A DNA stretch of 64,000 nucleotides from Phallus indusiatus (GCA_027605045.1 JAQFWX010000044.1:206111-270110), one strand, 5' to 3'; counted from the stretch's first letter, positions 47,201-58,852 are shown. Made by a program: numbers and translations. The notes: a model not told the origin generated them from the letters alone.

Positions 47201-49250
47201 TCCGTGTTCAATAGGTCACAAGTGCACACAGCGGTGTGAGGAACGCTGTCAAAGAACGTGCGAACATGCCAGTTGTACGAAGACGTGTCGTACAGTTTGT
47301 GCTCCTTGCGCAGAACCTTGTACTTGGAGCTGCCCGCATAGAGGGACTTGTCCTCTCCCTTGTGGCAGCATTTGCATGAGATTACCTTGCGATAAAAGAT
47401 GCGCCAAATTACTAAAATGTGGTCACAGATGTCCATCTTGTATGTTTTTAGTTTCTATCATCGTTATCATTGACTTTGATGATGTCTAGTGTGCGGAGAG
47501 CCCTGCTCAATCTGTATTATATGTGCATCAGATGAACAGAAGGCTGATGTCGTTGACGTTGTTATGGGGACTACTCTAGGAGAGATCGAACCAGGAGATA
47601 GTTTAGATACGCTCATCATAACGTTATCTTGTGGCCATACCTTCACTGTAGAAACCTTGGACGGCACTTGTGAGATAAACAGTCTCTACTCAAAAACAGA
47701 AGACGGAATTTGGATCGGTGTGCAAGATCAATCCAGGAAACCTGACTTCAAAAAGGCACCAGTTTGCCCTACTTGCAGGACACCGATTACGATTCCTCGG
47801 TACGGTAGAGCATTCAAGCGCAGTGCTTTGGACTTGGCTGAGCTGAACGTTGCATTGGACATGAGCCGATCTCTTTATAAACTGCAGATTCGTCTGTCAA
47901 CCTCCCTTTCTGATCTCGACAAGATCCCAAGATTAGGAACGATCAAGAATGCAGTGAAAGCGTCACATACTTTACCCGAAAATGCGAAGGAGCGTATCTT
48001 GGCTGAAACGACGAGACAACTTCACCCGTCGAACAGGGGCAAAATTTCTTCCAGTGTTTTCCTTCTAAAAGGAGACTGGAAGGACAAGAAGAAGAATGCG
48101 TTTATGATACCGAAAGCGATTGCAGATCTATGGAGAGGCAAGACCAGTGTTATATTGAAGGCTTACGAGGGATGTATAGAGATAGCACAGCAACGTCCCG
48201 CGCATCTAACTGCATATCAGAATGGTTTATCGAAGTTGTATCAAATGGAGTTGGAACTGTTCGCGAAGGGTAACAGTTCTTCTCGGAATCCAGAAGAAGA
48301 TGCCATGCGTATTGCTAAGCTAAAGGTCGGGAGACCTCCGCCGCGTGCTGATAAACGCTTCTGGTATGTTTCATACACCCACTCCTTCTGGTTGTTAAGA
48401 ATATTGCATGCTGAATATTGATGAATCTAGTGTCGAAGCTCTTTGGCTATCTATCAAAATCAGATTCAAACTTGCTGAATTCGCTGAATACCTTTTGGGC
48501 CTCATCGACCATTATGGATGGCAGTCTGACGTTTTCGTATGGGGAAACTTTATCAGGTTCATATATGTGTCATGTGTCCAGGATGTTGAATTTGCCTTGG
48601 AGATTGCACGAGAGTCCGAGAGCCACAGGCAGGTCGTCAGTTCGAATTTGTTAAAGATTCGAGCCGATTTCGAACAATTCCGATTCGATATCGAAATGTG
48701 GAGGCTTCAGGCGTATCCCAAGACAGAACGCGGAGTATTAGTTGACGAACTGGCAAAAAAAATGGGTGAAGCACAAAAGTATATTCGGGCTACCTGTTTG
48801 GACTTTATGTCTCGAACTCGAGAGGAAGATGACCGAGAATGGCTTCAGAGCAACTTTAGAGATCAGAGTGCAAAGATGCTCGAATGCTGGGAAGAGCTCA
48901 AGAACTCGCTTGTGCGGGGTACCTCTTATTACCCCATGCCTCGCGATGAGTTCACCGAGACGGTCCGCGCCTTCAGTTTTTCGCATGCAGGACACTGGTA
49001 TACCTGTGAGAATGGCCACCTGTATGCCATTACGTGAGTGATTCCATTTTCTTTTGCAGATATATACCTTTTTCTGACTTAAATATGGTGAAACAGAGAA
49101 TGCGGGGGTGCTATGGAGCAAAAGTTCTGTCCAGAATGTAGGGCGCCGTTTGGAGGTACGGGACACACTTGGAATGTGTCCAACCGGAGAGTAGGGGAAC
49201 TGGAGGAGACTACCAGTGAGGAAGGTGCTGCAGAAAGCCTTTGCGAATAG
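41219..49250 (+). CDS. ZNFX1-like protein, copy 2 (tandem paralogue of copy 1)
   Basis: The gene has the same exon plan and domain order as copy 1. It has CCCH fingers (CRFFNTPAGCRRGSSCQFIH and CRYYWSTGNCRLGFNCRYIH) and Walker A GPPGTGKTY, again split by an intron at about 43819-43879. It also carries VIEEAGQVLEAH, LIGDPLQLRP, NVALSRAQHGLYIMGN, the NFX1-type Cys array at about 46623-47490, LSCGHTFTVETLDG with CPTCRTPI, and an RZ finger (TCENGHLYAI, ECGGAMEQKFCPEC). The stop is TAG at 49248-49250. Most domain blocks differ from copy 1 at only a few positions. The linker after the CCCH fingers and the acidic insert inside the helicase (about 44510-44760) have diverged strongly, including length changes. 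I found no frameshift, so both copies seem functional. The family role (RNA surveillance, silencing, antiviral response) is known from other eukaryotes; here it is inferred. Confidence 0.9.
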
Positions 49251-49578
49251 GGTCATCGAGCTTTCAGTTTTCCGTTTGCTACATATATCACATTTATTAT
49301 CATGACTGTAGTTAGGCGTACAAATCGTTCGCGAAGCTATGTTGATGAATTTGAAAATGGGGAAATCTCAGTACTATCCGTAGACACTGTTGACTTAAAC
49401 TCTCATCAATCTACGTACTGTTCGAGAAAGGGGCAGGGTTACATTCTACCCTACGGAGATGTAACTAAACGAGTCATGTACGGGCAAAGTACCCAAGGTC
49501 AAAGTTCAACATTGACGTTCAAACGTTCAAACGGTTAAAATCACCTTTTTTTGCACGGAATCATATCTCCCTCGTTAC
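49251..49578. other. Convergent intergenic region
   Basis: This is the 3' flank of copy 2. A short match to the copy 1 flank is visible (GACTGTAGTTAGG against GACTATGGTTAGG). The 78-codon frame at 49302 has no supporting features. Nothing else was seen. Confidence 0.4.
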
Positions 49579-50860
49579 TTAAAAATGTCGAAGGGTCCGC
49601 GAGAGTGCATCGTCTTCCTCCGCAACTTCCTCCAGATCCATATACAGATCATCCAAGCCTCGACAGAATTGCTCCATATAGTCCGTTGCACCCGAAAGTT
49701 CTCCGATTTCACAGACTGCCGCGTGGAGCTTCAAGTAAGTGGGAGATGGAAGAGGTAGCTTTGTTTTATTGGGCGTCGTGAATGTTACGTAGTCTGGGAT
49801 TCTAAATGAAGCGCGTAAAGGCTTAAAAGAACCACCTGTTTTCACTTGATACGTATGAGGCTGTGACTTTACATATATATATATGAATCGTTTGGTTAGT
49901 ATGAGGAGCTTTTGAAGAGTTGTGACATACCGTTTCGGCAAACCACAAACACATTTCGTCAAAACTAGATAGTATCTTACAACCCAAGTTGATAATATTC
50001 TCTAATCGATAAAACCCAACTCCGTTCAATTCGGCTGAAAGATTCTTATAACCAAACCGTTTCAAGATAGAGTACAGATTAGTAGATGTCTCTCCCTTAT
50101 AAATAGTGAAGTTAATAACATCAGACATTGATGACTGAGAATAAGTACAAGTACATACTTGGTCGAACTTGTCTTTGAATATGTAGGCGCATTTGGTAAG
50201 ATCCCATTGCATAGGTCCTTCTCCGGGAAATTTCTTGTACAAATCCGTACTTCTTCGCATGGCTCGAAAATCATGTGCGCCGGTGAGAATACACCTGAAT
50301 CCGTCCCGAACGAGTGCCTAGGGCGATTAGAAAAAGGAAGATGTATAGTTTTTTTTTCATTGTTATTCACCTTATCGTGTGCGGTGGCATCGTCTTGAGT
50401 AGGTGTGTTCATTACTTTCTGGGATACGGCATCCAGAGGAACAAATGAAGGGGGATGCTCGTAGTCCTCCTTTCCTAGTATTGTAACACCTTCTACCACA
50501 TGAAAATAAACTATTGGGTGAAAGAAATAAGTTGAGGGGTGATAAGAAAATAAGTGTAATCTCACATGGTTTTAAAAGGTAATCATAATACATTCGGCCC
50601 AGTCTCAAAAGATCTTCACGGTTGGCGCAAGAGAGCACGTCGTTTGTAACTGTTTCCAGTGCTTCGTTAGTTGGACTGTGATGAAATAGGTAGCCAACGA
50701 TACGACAGTCGATCAGGTCTTTCGTAGCGTCTCTTCCGGTCTTCAGCTCTTCTTCTAATTCTTCTTCGCACCTTATGCATATGTCGTAGGCTCTGACTAT
50801 GTCCTCTCGAAGGGCTTGGTCGATTACTCTGGGCAGTTTGGTTCCTTGGACGTCGGACAT
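49579..50860 (-). CDS. HNH-endonuclease-type protein of the Agaricomycete family, active site apparently degenerate
   Basis: The start is the ATG at 50860 (MSDVQGTKLPRVIDQAL); the stop is TAA at 49579-49581. Four introns join five exons into about 310 residues. After an N-terminal helical part come KPFYFHVVEG, HDKALVRDGFRCILTGAHD (the beginning of the HNH domain), CAYIFKDKFDQ, ENIINLGCKILSSFDEMCLWFAET and a C-terminal LPLPSPTYLKLHAA...LSGATDY block. Mushrooms carry many genes of this plan. Members I remember have His in the CAHI position and before the F-D of the last motif. Here those read Tyr (CAYI) and Lys-Ile-Leu-Ser (KILSSFD), so nuclease activity is doubtful. It separates copy 2 of the ZNFX1-like gene from the third, decayed copy. 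Confidence 0.75.
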
Positions 50861-51009
50861 GATAGTACTCGAAGTAGTGGTCTTCAGAAAGATAGACAGA
50901 TAGAAAAACAATGAACCGTTTGTAAAAATGAGAGAATGACGTCAATTACACGGACTGTGTACGAGATGCTAACCTAGTTGCATCCGGCAGAAATCAGATC
51001 CATCATCCG

Positions 51010-51345
51010 AGACCCTCCAGCTTTATGTTTCGAGGAGGCCAGAGCTTTATAGATCCAAGCGATTCGAGTGGCTTGAATACTGGGAAAAACTCAAGTTGTT
51101 CAGGGTGTTACGGGAGACTCAGCTTGTCTTCATACAGGCCACTGATATACCGGTACTATTTTTACGCAATTGCGTGAGTTATATACCGATTATTTTGCAG
51201 AATACATACATAGCTTTATGTTTAGAATGGACACGGAGAATGCAGTGGTGCCATGAAGTGAGTTCTGTCCAGAATGGAGGCGGCACTGCCGCGCTGGTGG
51301 CAAGATCCCATTTTGGATGTGTCGAGTCTGAGGGTATCAATGTTG
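51010..51345 (+). pseudogene. Decayed 3' fragment of a third ZNFX1-like gene
   Basis: The DNA aligns by eye with the last exons of copies 1 and 2: CTTTATGTTTCGAGG against CTTTATGTCTCGAAC, GGCTTGAATACTGGGAAAA against TGCTCGAATGCTGGGAAGA, then the final exon from GAGAATGCAGTGGTGCCATGAAG, TTCTGTCCAGAATGG and TTGGATGTGTCGAGTC. The RZ region is broken. Two bases are missing after the Met-Lys codons, which puts a TGA in frame, and one zinc-ligand Cys codon is now TGG. No upstream domains are visible, so only about the last 300 coding bases remain. The flank to about 51527 resembles the flank of copy 1. Confidence 0.8.
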
Positions 51346-52131
51346 AATTAAAGCTGTTATTACTATGCATCGCATGAACGACAAATCTATTACCGTGATT
51401 CGGGGGTCAGGTGTACATTTGTTGTTTATTATATACTCGAAAGCGACGGGAATACCACGGTACTAGTGCCAACTTGTTCAATCTACCTCAGCAGAACAGT
51501 GTCGGATATCGTCTCAAGCTCCTTCCCTGATCCTCGATTCGTTGTTTTGCTGTTTGATATGAACGAATCCAAGTGTTAAATGGGGAGAAACCGGCGAACA
51601 GGAGGCGGTTTGCGATCACCTTTGGTCGCGTGTTGGTTTGGGGCAAACGAGGGCTAGAGAGCGTCAATGAGCGGGAAACGATTGAAAACATGATCGGAGG
51701 ATGTTTTTTTTTAGAGTCGTTTGGAGGTAGTTGAAATACACCCCGAAGAGTTTGGAAAACGACGGCCAGACAACTGAATTGAACTGGCTACGTTGGAAAG
51801 TCGCGTTGCTATAAAGTGTTCATCATCTTTTCAACCGACTATCCTGGATGTCTAGTATGAATTTATGAGAGTACGTTTGTTTCGAAATTGGCATTCCAGT
51901 CGGATATCGTCAGGTTGCACAATCTGCCGGATGAGGGACGAGTCAGTATTGAACACCCCTCGTCACAAGTCCTTCGGTAAAGCTCAATCTTTAGTTCTCA
52001 GATAAACACCGAATCCATCTATCCTCTAGTTTTGGCTTTGAGTATAGCAAGATCATGGTAACCTCTTTTCGATAGCGGTCGATTTCGTCTCCATGCCGCT
52101 ATATGGGTGCCTGGGCATCCGGCGTTGTTGT
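51346..52131. other. Intergenic; 3' flank of the decayed copy, otherwise nothing recognised
   Basis: Bases 51485-51525 match the 3' flank of copy 1 (39541-39581). The rest, up to the tRNA, shows no gene. Confidence 0.4.
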
Positions 52132-52226
52132 GGTGAGGTGGCCGAGTTGGTCTAAGGCGTGAGACTAAGGTCCTTGAATCTAATCTCATCTCTTCGGAGG
52201 CGCGAGTTCGAATCTCGCCCTCATCA
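52132..52226 (+). tRNA. tRNA-Leu(AAG) with a 12-nt intron
   Basis: The acceptor GGTGAGG (52132-52138) pairs with CCTCATC (52219-52225), with discriminator A. A Leu/Ser-type D arm follows (GCCGAG...AAGGC). Anticodon stem TGAGA/TCTCA encloses CTAAGG, a 12-nt intron (52171-52182) and A; the anticodon is AAG at 52167-52169. A long variable arm (CTC-TTCG-GAG) and a perfect T arm (GCGAG-TTCGAAT-CTCGC) complete it. Without the intron it is 83 nt, right for leucine tRNA. A six-T Pol III terminator starts at 52229. Confidence 0.93.
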
Positions 52227-52228
52227 GC

Positions 52229-52234
52229 TTTTTT
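52229..52234 (+). terminator. Pol III oligo-T terminator of the tRNA gene
   Basis: Six T residues begin three bases after the tRNA discriminator base, the usual Pol III stop signal. Confidence 0.8.
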
Positions 52235-52805
52235 GTCTCTTAAGCTAGTGGAAATAAATCTTTTACATCACCACCTGTATTTCATTTTGTTCAATATACA
52301 TCCAATTGCGTGTAATGTAATATATACTTGAGCTCAAATCCTACAGACAGTGACGATGATTTACAGATTTGCCTGGGAAAAGCATTGAGCCAAAATAGAC
52401 GGCTATTCATTGGCTGCGCTTGTCTGAGCCTGACTCTGAGGCACGCGACTCGTCACTCAGGGCTGTCGGATCAACTGCCACATATAGATTAGCTTCCTGT
52501 CGCATGACGTCAAATTTCTCGCTTGTCCTCGACACCTCAATTCGCAGAAAATGCTTAACATCTCCTTGTCGTTTGCACTCTATTTCTTCAGGTATTTGCT
52601 CTCATATAAAATACCCTATGCCCACCTTATCTCCTTATCACAGTGTGACATTCTCGATCGCTGACAAACTCAGCTCGTGCATGTGATATAAATTCGCGTC
52701 AGTAACGCGTCGACCCCCCAACGCATCTTGCATTCTTTCTACCATCATCTATTGATATTTTAAAAGTTGAAATTATTATTATCATTTTTATAAACTGTAT
52801 CTATA
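52235..52805. other. Intergenic; promoter region of the Pro-rich membrane protein
   Basis: A plus-strand frame at 52420-52686 is present but shows no protein-like features. An AT-rich run (TATTATTATCATTTTTATAAACTG, about 52774-52797) directly precedes the ATG at 52806. No other element stands out. Confidence 0.35.
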
Positions 52806-55382
52806 ATGTTACCCGCATTACTTTTCTTATGTTCCGCTATCCTCCCTTTTATCCTCATTCCCTTCGCCATCAATCCGTCTGTGCGCGTCCAGCCTGCTTT
52901 GCCCGGGCACGCGTACGTGCGGTTGTTGGCTGATTGGATAATTCCTACCACTACTTCCCTCTCTCTCCCCACACCTTCTTCTGTCGCCGTCATACCAGCC
53001 ATGGATTTGGCACCTGTGGTTAAAGCCACGACCGATCTTATTTTGTACGTCCCTCCTCATCGTCAACCAGCTGATATTTTTAGTATCCTCGTCACCATTC
53101 TCCCCTTCTTCGTCTTCTTCGTCTTCATCCGTCGCCGTCCCAACATCGAAGCTTCGACCTCACCGCCCGTCACCCCAACTCATCCAACGTTCCATCGCGC
53201 CGTCACGTCGTCACCCGCTCGTACAACTTCGACTTTGCCATCGCCATCGCCATCGCCTTCTCCGTCTGCGTCGCCAACTTCCAACAACACCGATCCTGCT
53301 TATCACACACCCACACCCGGCCCTCGTAACTTACAATCGGACACGCCGTCACCCCTCCCCCTCCCGGATACTAGTACACCCTTCGCCAAGGTACTCGAAG
53401 ACAGTCAAGCCGAACATGACTTCTTCAAGGGTGCCCTTTGCTCAACGCCATTTGATCTTGCAAGGTGCGTTAACCAGTTTAATGCTCTTTCTGACTCTTC
53501 TGTAGAATTGGGCTTGGACGCCTCCTCCGCTTCTGCCACCATCCCCATTCAATTCCCTACCACCCCCATTCAATTCCCTACCACCCCCATTCAATTCCCT
53601 ACCACCCCCATTCAATTCCCTACCACCCCCATTCAATTCCCTGCCACCATCATCCCCGTTCCTATCACCAACATCACACCTGTTCCTATCACCCCCATTC
53701 CTACCACCAACACACCTATCACCCCCGTTCTTACCACCAACACACCCATCACCCCCGTTCCTACCACCAACGCACCTATCACTCCTACCACACCACCTAG
53801 AGTTTCCAACAACAATCACAATACCAATAACTCTAATAATGCCGACGCTTCACTGAATCTCTCGCACAATGGACCCGTTGACACTGAAAGTGAAGAACTG
53901 ACTGAACAATGGTCACCTGCTCACCTGTTCAAGATCGTAAACTTCGAGAACAGGATAAGGCTGCCAAGCTCTACTGTCATCGCTCCGCCCTGTCCATCCA
54001 GCCCACCATCGCGACCCATATTTTTGGGCTATCAGGGTTGGGGAGCAGGTGTAACGGATCGTTTTACCGATCCTATCAATCTGCCTCCCTTACAACCAGC
54101 CACTCCCGCGCCCGCTTCACTCCCTTACATCCACACCACACGGGAGTTCAAACCGAGCATCGAAGGAGACACGCTTACTCCCGGTGCCTTATTCGAACTG
54201 GCGGGCAACAACTTCAATGAGTCATTCCTGCAGGTGTCTGGGTATAGACGAAGCCCACTCCCGGAGTACGATCCGTAAGTCTTGGTATCTTCTAGATGAC
54301 ACATATTCTGAAAAGAAATCAGTTTTGTTCGTTTGGCCGATGAAACTGCGGATACCATGTTGAACCTCCCTAGCGGATCAGGCAGCCGAAAGGACGATGA
54401 GCTCTCACTACCAACCTTCAGAACACCTCGACTTAATTTAGGTGTCGATCCTTCCGACGGTTCAAAATGCGATGCCATATTGGCCAGTATCATGGCTAGC
54501 ATTCGTTCCCGCAAGAAGAACAGTGAAGCCTCGACGACTCGCTCTGACGAATCTAGTATGTCCGGCGTGTCCCGTCTCCCAGCTTCCCAAACACCAGCTC
54601 AACCAACTGCGACTATCAAAGGCAGTTCTGACGGGTCGCTTTCCGGCATTTTCGCCATGCCTGCTCGTCCGATACGTACTCCCTCTCCGCCTACTCCATC
54701 CATCCAGCGACCATGCTCACCGGTACAAGCTCTGCCATCACCTCCCCCACCTTCTCCACCTTCTCCATTGCCTGCACCTCCAGTCCCGCGAGTTTCTCTG
54801 GCAGAAGCTGCTGAATTGGCCGTCGGTTTCAAGAGCAAGCTCAAACCACCTATGCAGAGATCGCTCGCTGTCAAGTTGATTTTGGGTAAACTTATCGGTC
54901 CTGCAACGAAGCTTCGGGAGCCCACTCCACGTCCGGCTTGGGTGAACGCGTTGGTGAAGAAATATGGGACGCTTGAACGGCCTGTGTACCCGCCGGCTGC
55001 TCCAATGGTGACGCGGACGACTCGACGCGTCGCACTCAAGACAGGTGTAAGTGCTTGTACCCATCTACTTGTGATGCGAAATTGAGCTATGTTTTTAGGC
55101 TTCAACGACGGCAAAAAGAAGATGGGTCTAGATGGCACACTTACGCAGGTTGAAGAACATCATGTCAATGCGAGTGACTACCGAGGAGCGTCCGGGGGAG
55201 GGGGAGGGGGAGGAAGGCGACGAAGACAGAATGGTTCTTCTTCAGGTATGGTAACACCAGGGCTCTTGGCGTCATCGAAGTTTGCGTTTGGTAACTCAGG
55301 TCGAGTTCAGCAACCGTTTGCACGACGTTTTCTCGCGTTTTCGAGTTGGGGCTCTTCCAGATGGGAAAGCTTTCGCGGGTGA
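52806..55382 (+). CDS. Pro/Ser-rich membrane protein with heptapeptide repeats, unknown function
   Basis: The first exon (52806-54275) starts MLPALLFLCSAILPFILIP, a signal-anchor-like helix. A second hydrophobic stretch (FSILVTILPFFVFFVFI) lies near residue 100 and is followed by RRRP. A long disordered region rich in Pro, Thr and Ser comes next. It holds PIQFPTT repeated five times and then TTNTPITPV-type repeats. An intron (GTAAGTC...TCAG, about 54276-54321) joins ...EYDP to FVRLADETAD. A second intron (about 55047-55100) leads into a last exon with a Gly run and an Arg cluster (GRRRRQN), ending at a TGA at 55380-55382. The total is about 830 residues. I know no family. It could be a plasma-membrane or ER protein with a scaffolding tail, but this is a guess. 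Confidence 0.6.
53547..53651 (+). repeat. 21-bp coding minisatellite, five units
   Basis: Five head-to-tail units of ATTCAATTCCCTACCACCCC plus one C encode the heptapeptide PIQFPTT. The first four are identical at the DNA level and the last diverges (CCTGCCACC). A looser 30-bp repeat (TTNTPITPVP) follows at about 53690-53790. DNA-level identity points to recent slippage or unequal exchange. Confidence 0.9.
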
Positions 55383-58300
55383 ATCCTGAGACGAACGCGA
55401 CATGCATACCTTTGATCCGGAACAAAGATATCCATACCGTGTTTGCCTTTGGTGCAGCTTCGTGAGGTCAGTAGCTGATGGGGGTGTTTCTTTCTCGTCT
55501 GCGCGTGATTCCGCACAGTGCTTCGGGGCCTGCTCAACCACTGCATGATACTGTTCCAGGGGGAAAGTGGTGAGAGTTTCTTCCATTCGTTTCGTCTCGG
55601 TATCATGTCTCGTTGTATGGGCTTCATTATTTTGCCCGTGAGTACATTCCGACACGGATTCGTTTGTGGGGATGCTTTAGCTCTTCCTTTTGGTTCGGTT
55701 CGTGTTCTTTTTGGAGATGCGCGTCGCTCCACCTTTCTCAGATGTCCACGGCTCTTTTTACGCATTCCTGTCTCGGTGTTTTTCGTCTCGTTATAGTGCT
55801 ATTATTTCATGCCTATGAGCGAATTCCGACACGGGTGACGTTTTGAGAGACTTACGGCATTTTGGGGAGCGTGCGTGTGTTCGTGTCGTTCTCTTCCGCG
55901 CATTCTTTCTTTGTCCCATTGCTCTTGGAATTGAAGACCATTTTCTTGAGTCGGCGGTTGTGGGTGGGGTGATGAAGCTCGGTGTGTACGATGCGGTGAT
56001 GCGACGACGGACGAAAGAAGGCTTTACTCGGATTCGGATTCGAGGATGGCGATCGGCGATTGGCGACCGGGGACGAACTGACGGACGGTGGTCGATGGAT
56101 GACGATGAAGTGGTGACGGCCCGGGGGGGTTGATAATGTTGATGTTGATGTTGATTTTTCTTATTTTTATTTTCTATCTATATATCTCATGGATCCTGGC
56201 ATGTTTCTTTTTCATCTCATAATTGTCATAGCATCTCTATATTTGTATCTCTCTCTCTCTCTCGTCTCGGCATCTTTTCATTTGTATATTTCTATTTCTA
56301 TTTTCTCTTATATCTCGTCATTGTATCATTCTACATATCTATATATCACTTGGGTTGGGTGGGTGGGCCTTTATTGTTATACTATATTCGTCTGACTCTG
56401 AGAACTTTGGACTTGTCGGAAAATAAAAAGGGAAACAAGAAAGCTATTTGCACAGTTTTCAGAGCAAGCGATGAGTTGAATATGTATCTGTATTTAAGCA
56501 ATGTTAAATGACAATGTTTTAGGGTACGATTATACAGCACTGTTTGCAAGTGGCGTTCATCCTAACTGTGCGCAATATGGCCGTCTGCGGAAAGTACTAC
56601 GCCAAGTGGACGAATGGCGTGAATTATCAGCTAAAGCAAGTTCACCCGAGCACGATGAACCTAAGGCAAGTCTAAGCCAGGTTCTGTAGTCTAGTAGAAG
56701 AGGCGCATTTCTACATGGCCTGCATACCGATGAAATGATATCCAAAATCGAAATGTAGTAGTATTGGGAGAATAGAAACCAGGGGCGCGTGCTTCTAGTG
56801 AAGAGGTTGGGTATAGAATGGGAAATGGGAAATGGGAAATGGGAAATGAGGCGGTGTGACGTTGGAAGCCTGAAACTGAAGGAGCCGATCGCCTGTTGGA
56901 GCAACTTCAAAAGGTAGTTTTGAATGCGTCCGCTGTGCCTGTGCATTGGGGACATTGTGCTATATGTTAATAGCAGTGGGTGTGTGCATCATGATGGTAT
57001 GAAACCGACTGACCGGCGTTTTGAACTACCCAGGTACGTTTACCAGAGAAGAGACTGATCCTGAAGGATTCTACTGGCAACGATTGATGATGCTTTTTTG
57101 CGGAAATGAGATATGTTATTTTGTGGTTGAACGCGCTTCTCACCTTATTGTCTTGTTTGCACGGCTGTCAATGCGATTGAGAGAAATATAAATATACAAT
57201 CAACGTTTGTGTGCTGAGCTCACTATATCTGCAACGCGAAAAATCCGGGACAACAGATCTTACAAAGAAGGGCTAGAAGGAGAGATCCAAGTATGGGACG
57301 GTGAAAACTCGAAGAGAATTGCCAGTCAAAGTCGCACCGTCGGCTACTATTTGTTTCAATCTGCGCCGTTTGTTTCGACGCAGCCTGAAACAAACCTGAG
57401 ATTTTGGTGACGCGGTTGTTGCTTTGGTCGGCGAAACTAGCTGCCTCCGTTGATATGGGGAACTGGCAAAATCCCTGTTGATAGTGGTATCCCATTACTC
57501 TCATCTGAACAAGCGGATGGATCCAGTTCGACTTAGACTTGGTTCGGTGCGTACTTGGAGACCCTTCACATACCTCCGAATTGACATGCTCGCAACGATC
57601 AGGTAATTATCCTGCATCATCGCGGATAAATATGAGTGTTGGGTTGGGTTGCGCTCTACCAGCCAATTTGGATGCTAAAACCAACTCGAAAAGCACGCTT
57701 TGATGCGACGAGAATGGGCTTTGACTAATTCAAACCAGAAGAAAACCAGATGAAAAAGCGTTCCCATGAAGACAGAGCAGTCAGGTCTGGTAGCGGTTCG
57801 TAACTGTACATGCTAGCGAGGATTTCGCTGTCAATTTATAGGCCGGGAGTTGGTTGTCGAAAACTTTGGTGATCGTGAATTCGAGCCGGACAGCGTCAAG
57901 GTTCAACGGTATGCTCCATTTTCTCATAAGCAAAGACGATCTCGTTGACGGACGCATCAGCCGTATGAGTGCCATGAAAAGAGTCGTCCCGTTGGACGGG
58001 CCGTTCAAACTGAACTAAAACATGCTAGCGAATCAGAAAGTTATGTGTTTCTCAAAGAGCCTAGTACATACCACGTTAGAGAGAGGCCCGAGTGTGCTAG
58101 AAACAGGATTTCCTAACCCATTCTTCAAGTTTATGGTGGCGTATATCAGGGCAGCACGGGCACCTCTGAAGAGTTAATACCAGAAGTACTCGGGCGCGCG
58201 CTCGACTTGGCGAGATACTCCCGGGCTAGCTGGGTTTGAAAATGGTCAAACGCGATGTGCTCCACCCCATTTTCCGGTACCAACTCTGTTTCTACCTCCT

Positions 58301-58852
58301 GTTGTTGCGCTCTGGGGTCAGGCGGGACAACAGGAAGGGTCCAGCCTCATGCCGGATTATGGATAGGTTGCTTCCGGTGAAGGGGGTATGGCAGCGCGCA
58401 TGCAAGTCCCGGAACAACCCATACAAGACCTGGGGCGGGTGTAGAAGAAATTCCGACAATGTACTTTATTCAATATATCATTTTTTCCTGCGTGGCGTCG
58501 AGCCCCAATGGCACTTTGCGAATATTTTTGCAGCGCTCTTAGCTAGAACTGCTTGAAGACCTGCGCGCTCACGACAATGGCGGATTCTAATCGGACTCTG
58601 AACGTTCTGAACATCCCAATTGTTCGGCCCAATTTTGGAAATCATCAAACTTGTGATTGTATTTTCATGTCCATGTGTTTTGCTTTTAGAACCTCTGAGC
58701 GCGCGCGAAATAATACTTATTATAACGTGCTTCTCAATTTGAAAATCGACACATATATGAAAGTAATTACCACTCTTTGTCGATCGTATGTATTGTCCAG
58801 TAGTACAAATTATATACAGTCATCGTACAAATTGCATTTGTTGTACGGACCT
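55383..58852. other. 3.5-kb stretch without a recognisable gene; several small repeats
   Basis: Frames here are short and show no family signature. The best-looking are 56501-56689 (+) and a minus-strand stretch at about 57900-58010, but neither can be built into a gene model. Repeats include a diverged 55-bp direct repeat (55606-55665 and 55786-55840), a TTGATG tract at about 56130-56155, a CT-rich tract at about 56249-56263 and a GGGAAAT tandem at 56820-56847. This may be decayed gene or transposon sequence, but I see no ends or coding remnants to prove it. Confidence 0.35.
56820..56847. repeat. Four tandem copies of GGGAAAT
   Basis: This is a perfect 7-bp tandem, four units, in non-coding sequence. 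Confidence 0.9.

Noticed and set aside
49302..49538. 78-codon plus-strand frame after ZNFX1-like copy 2
   Set aside because: It has no homologous counterpart after copy 1, no features and no splice context; it probably lies in the 3' UTR.
53442..53819. Minus-strand Gly-rich frames opposite the 21-bp minisatellite
   Set aside because: These are artefacts of the repeat; the plus strand has the long continuous exon with membrane segments.
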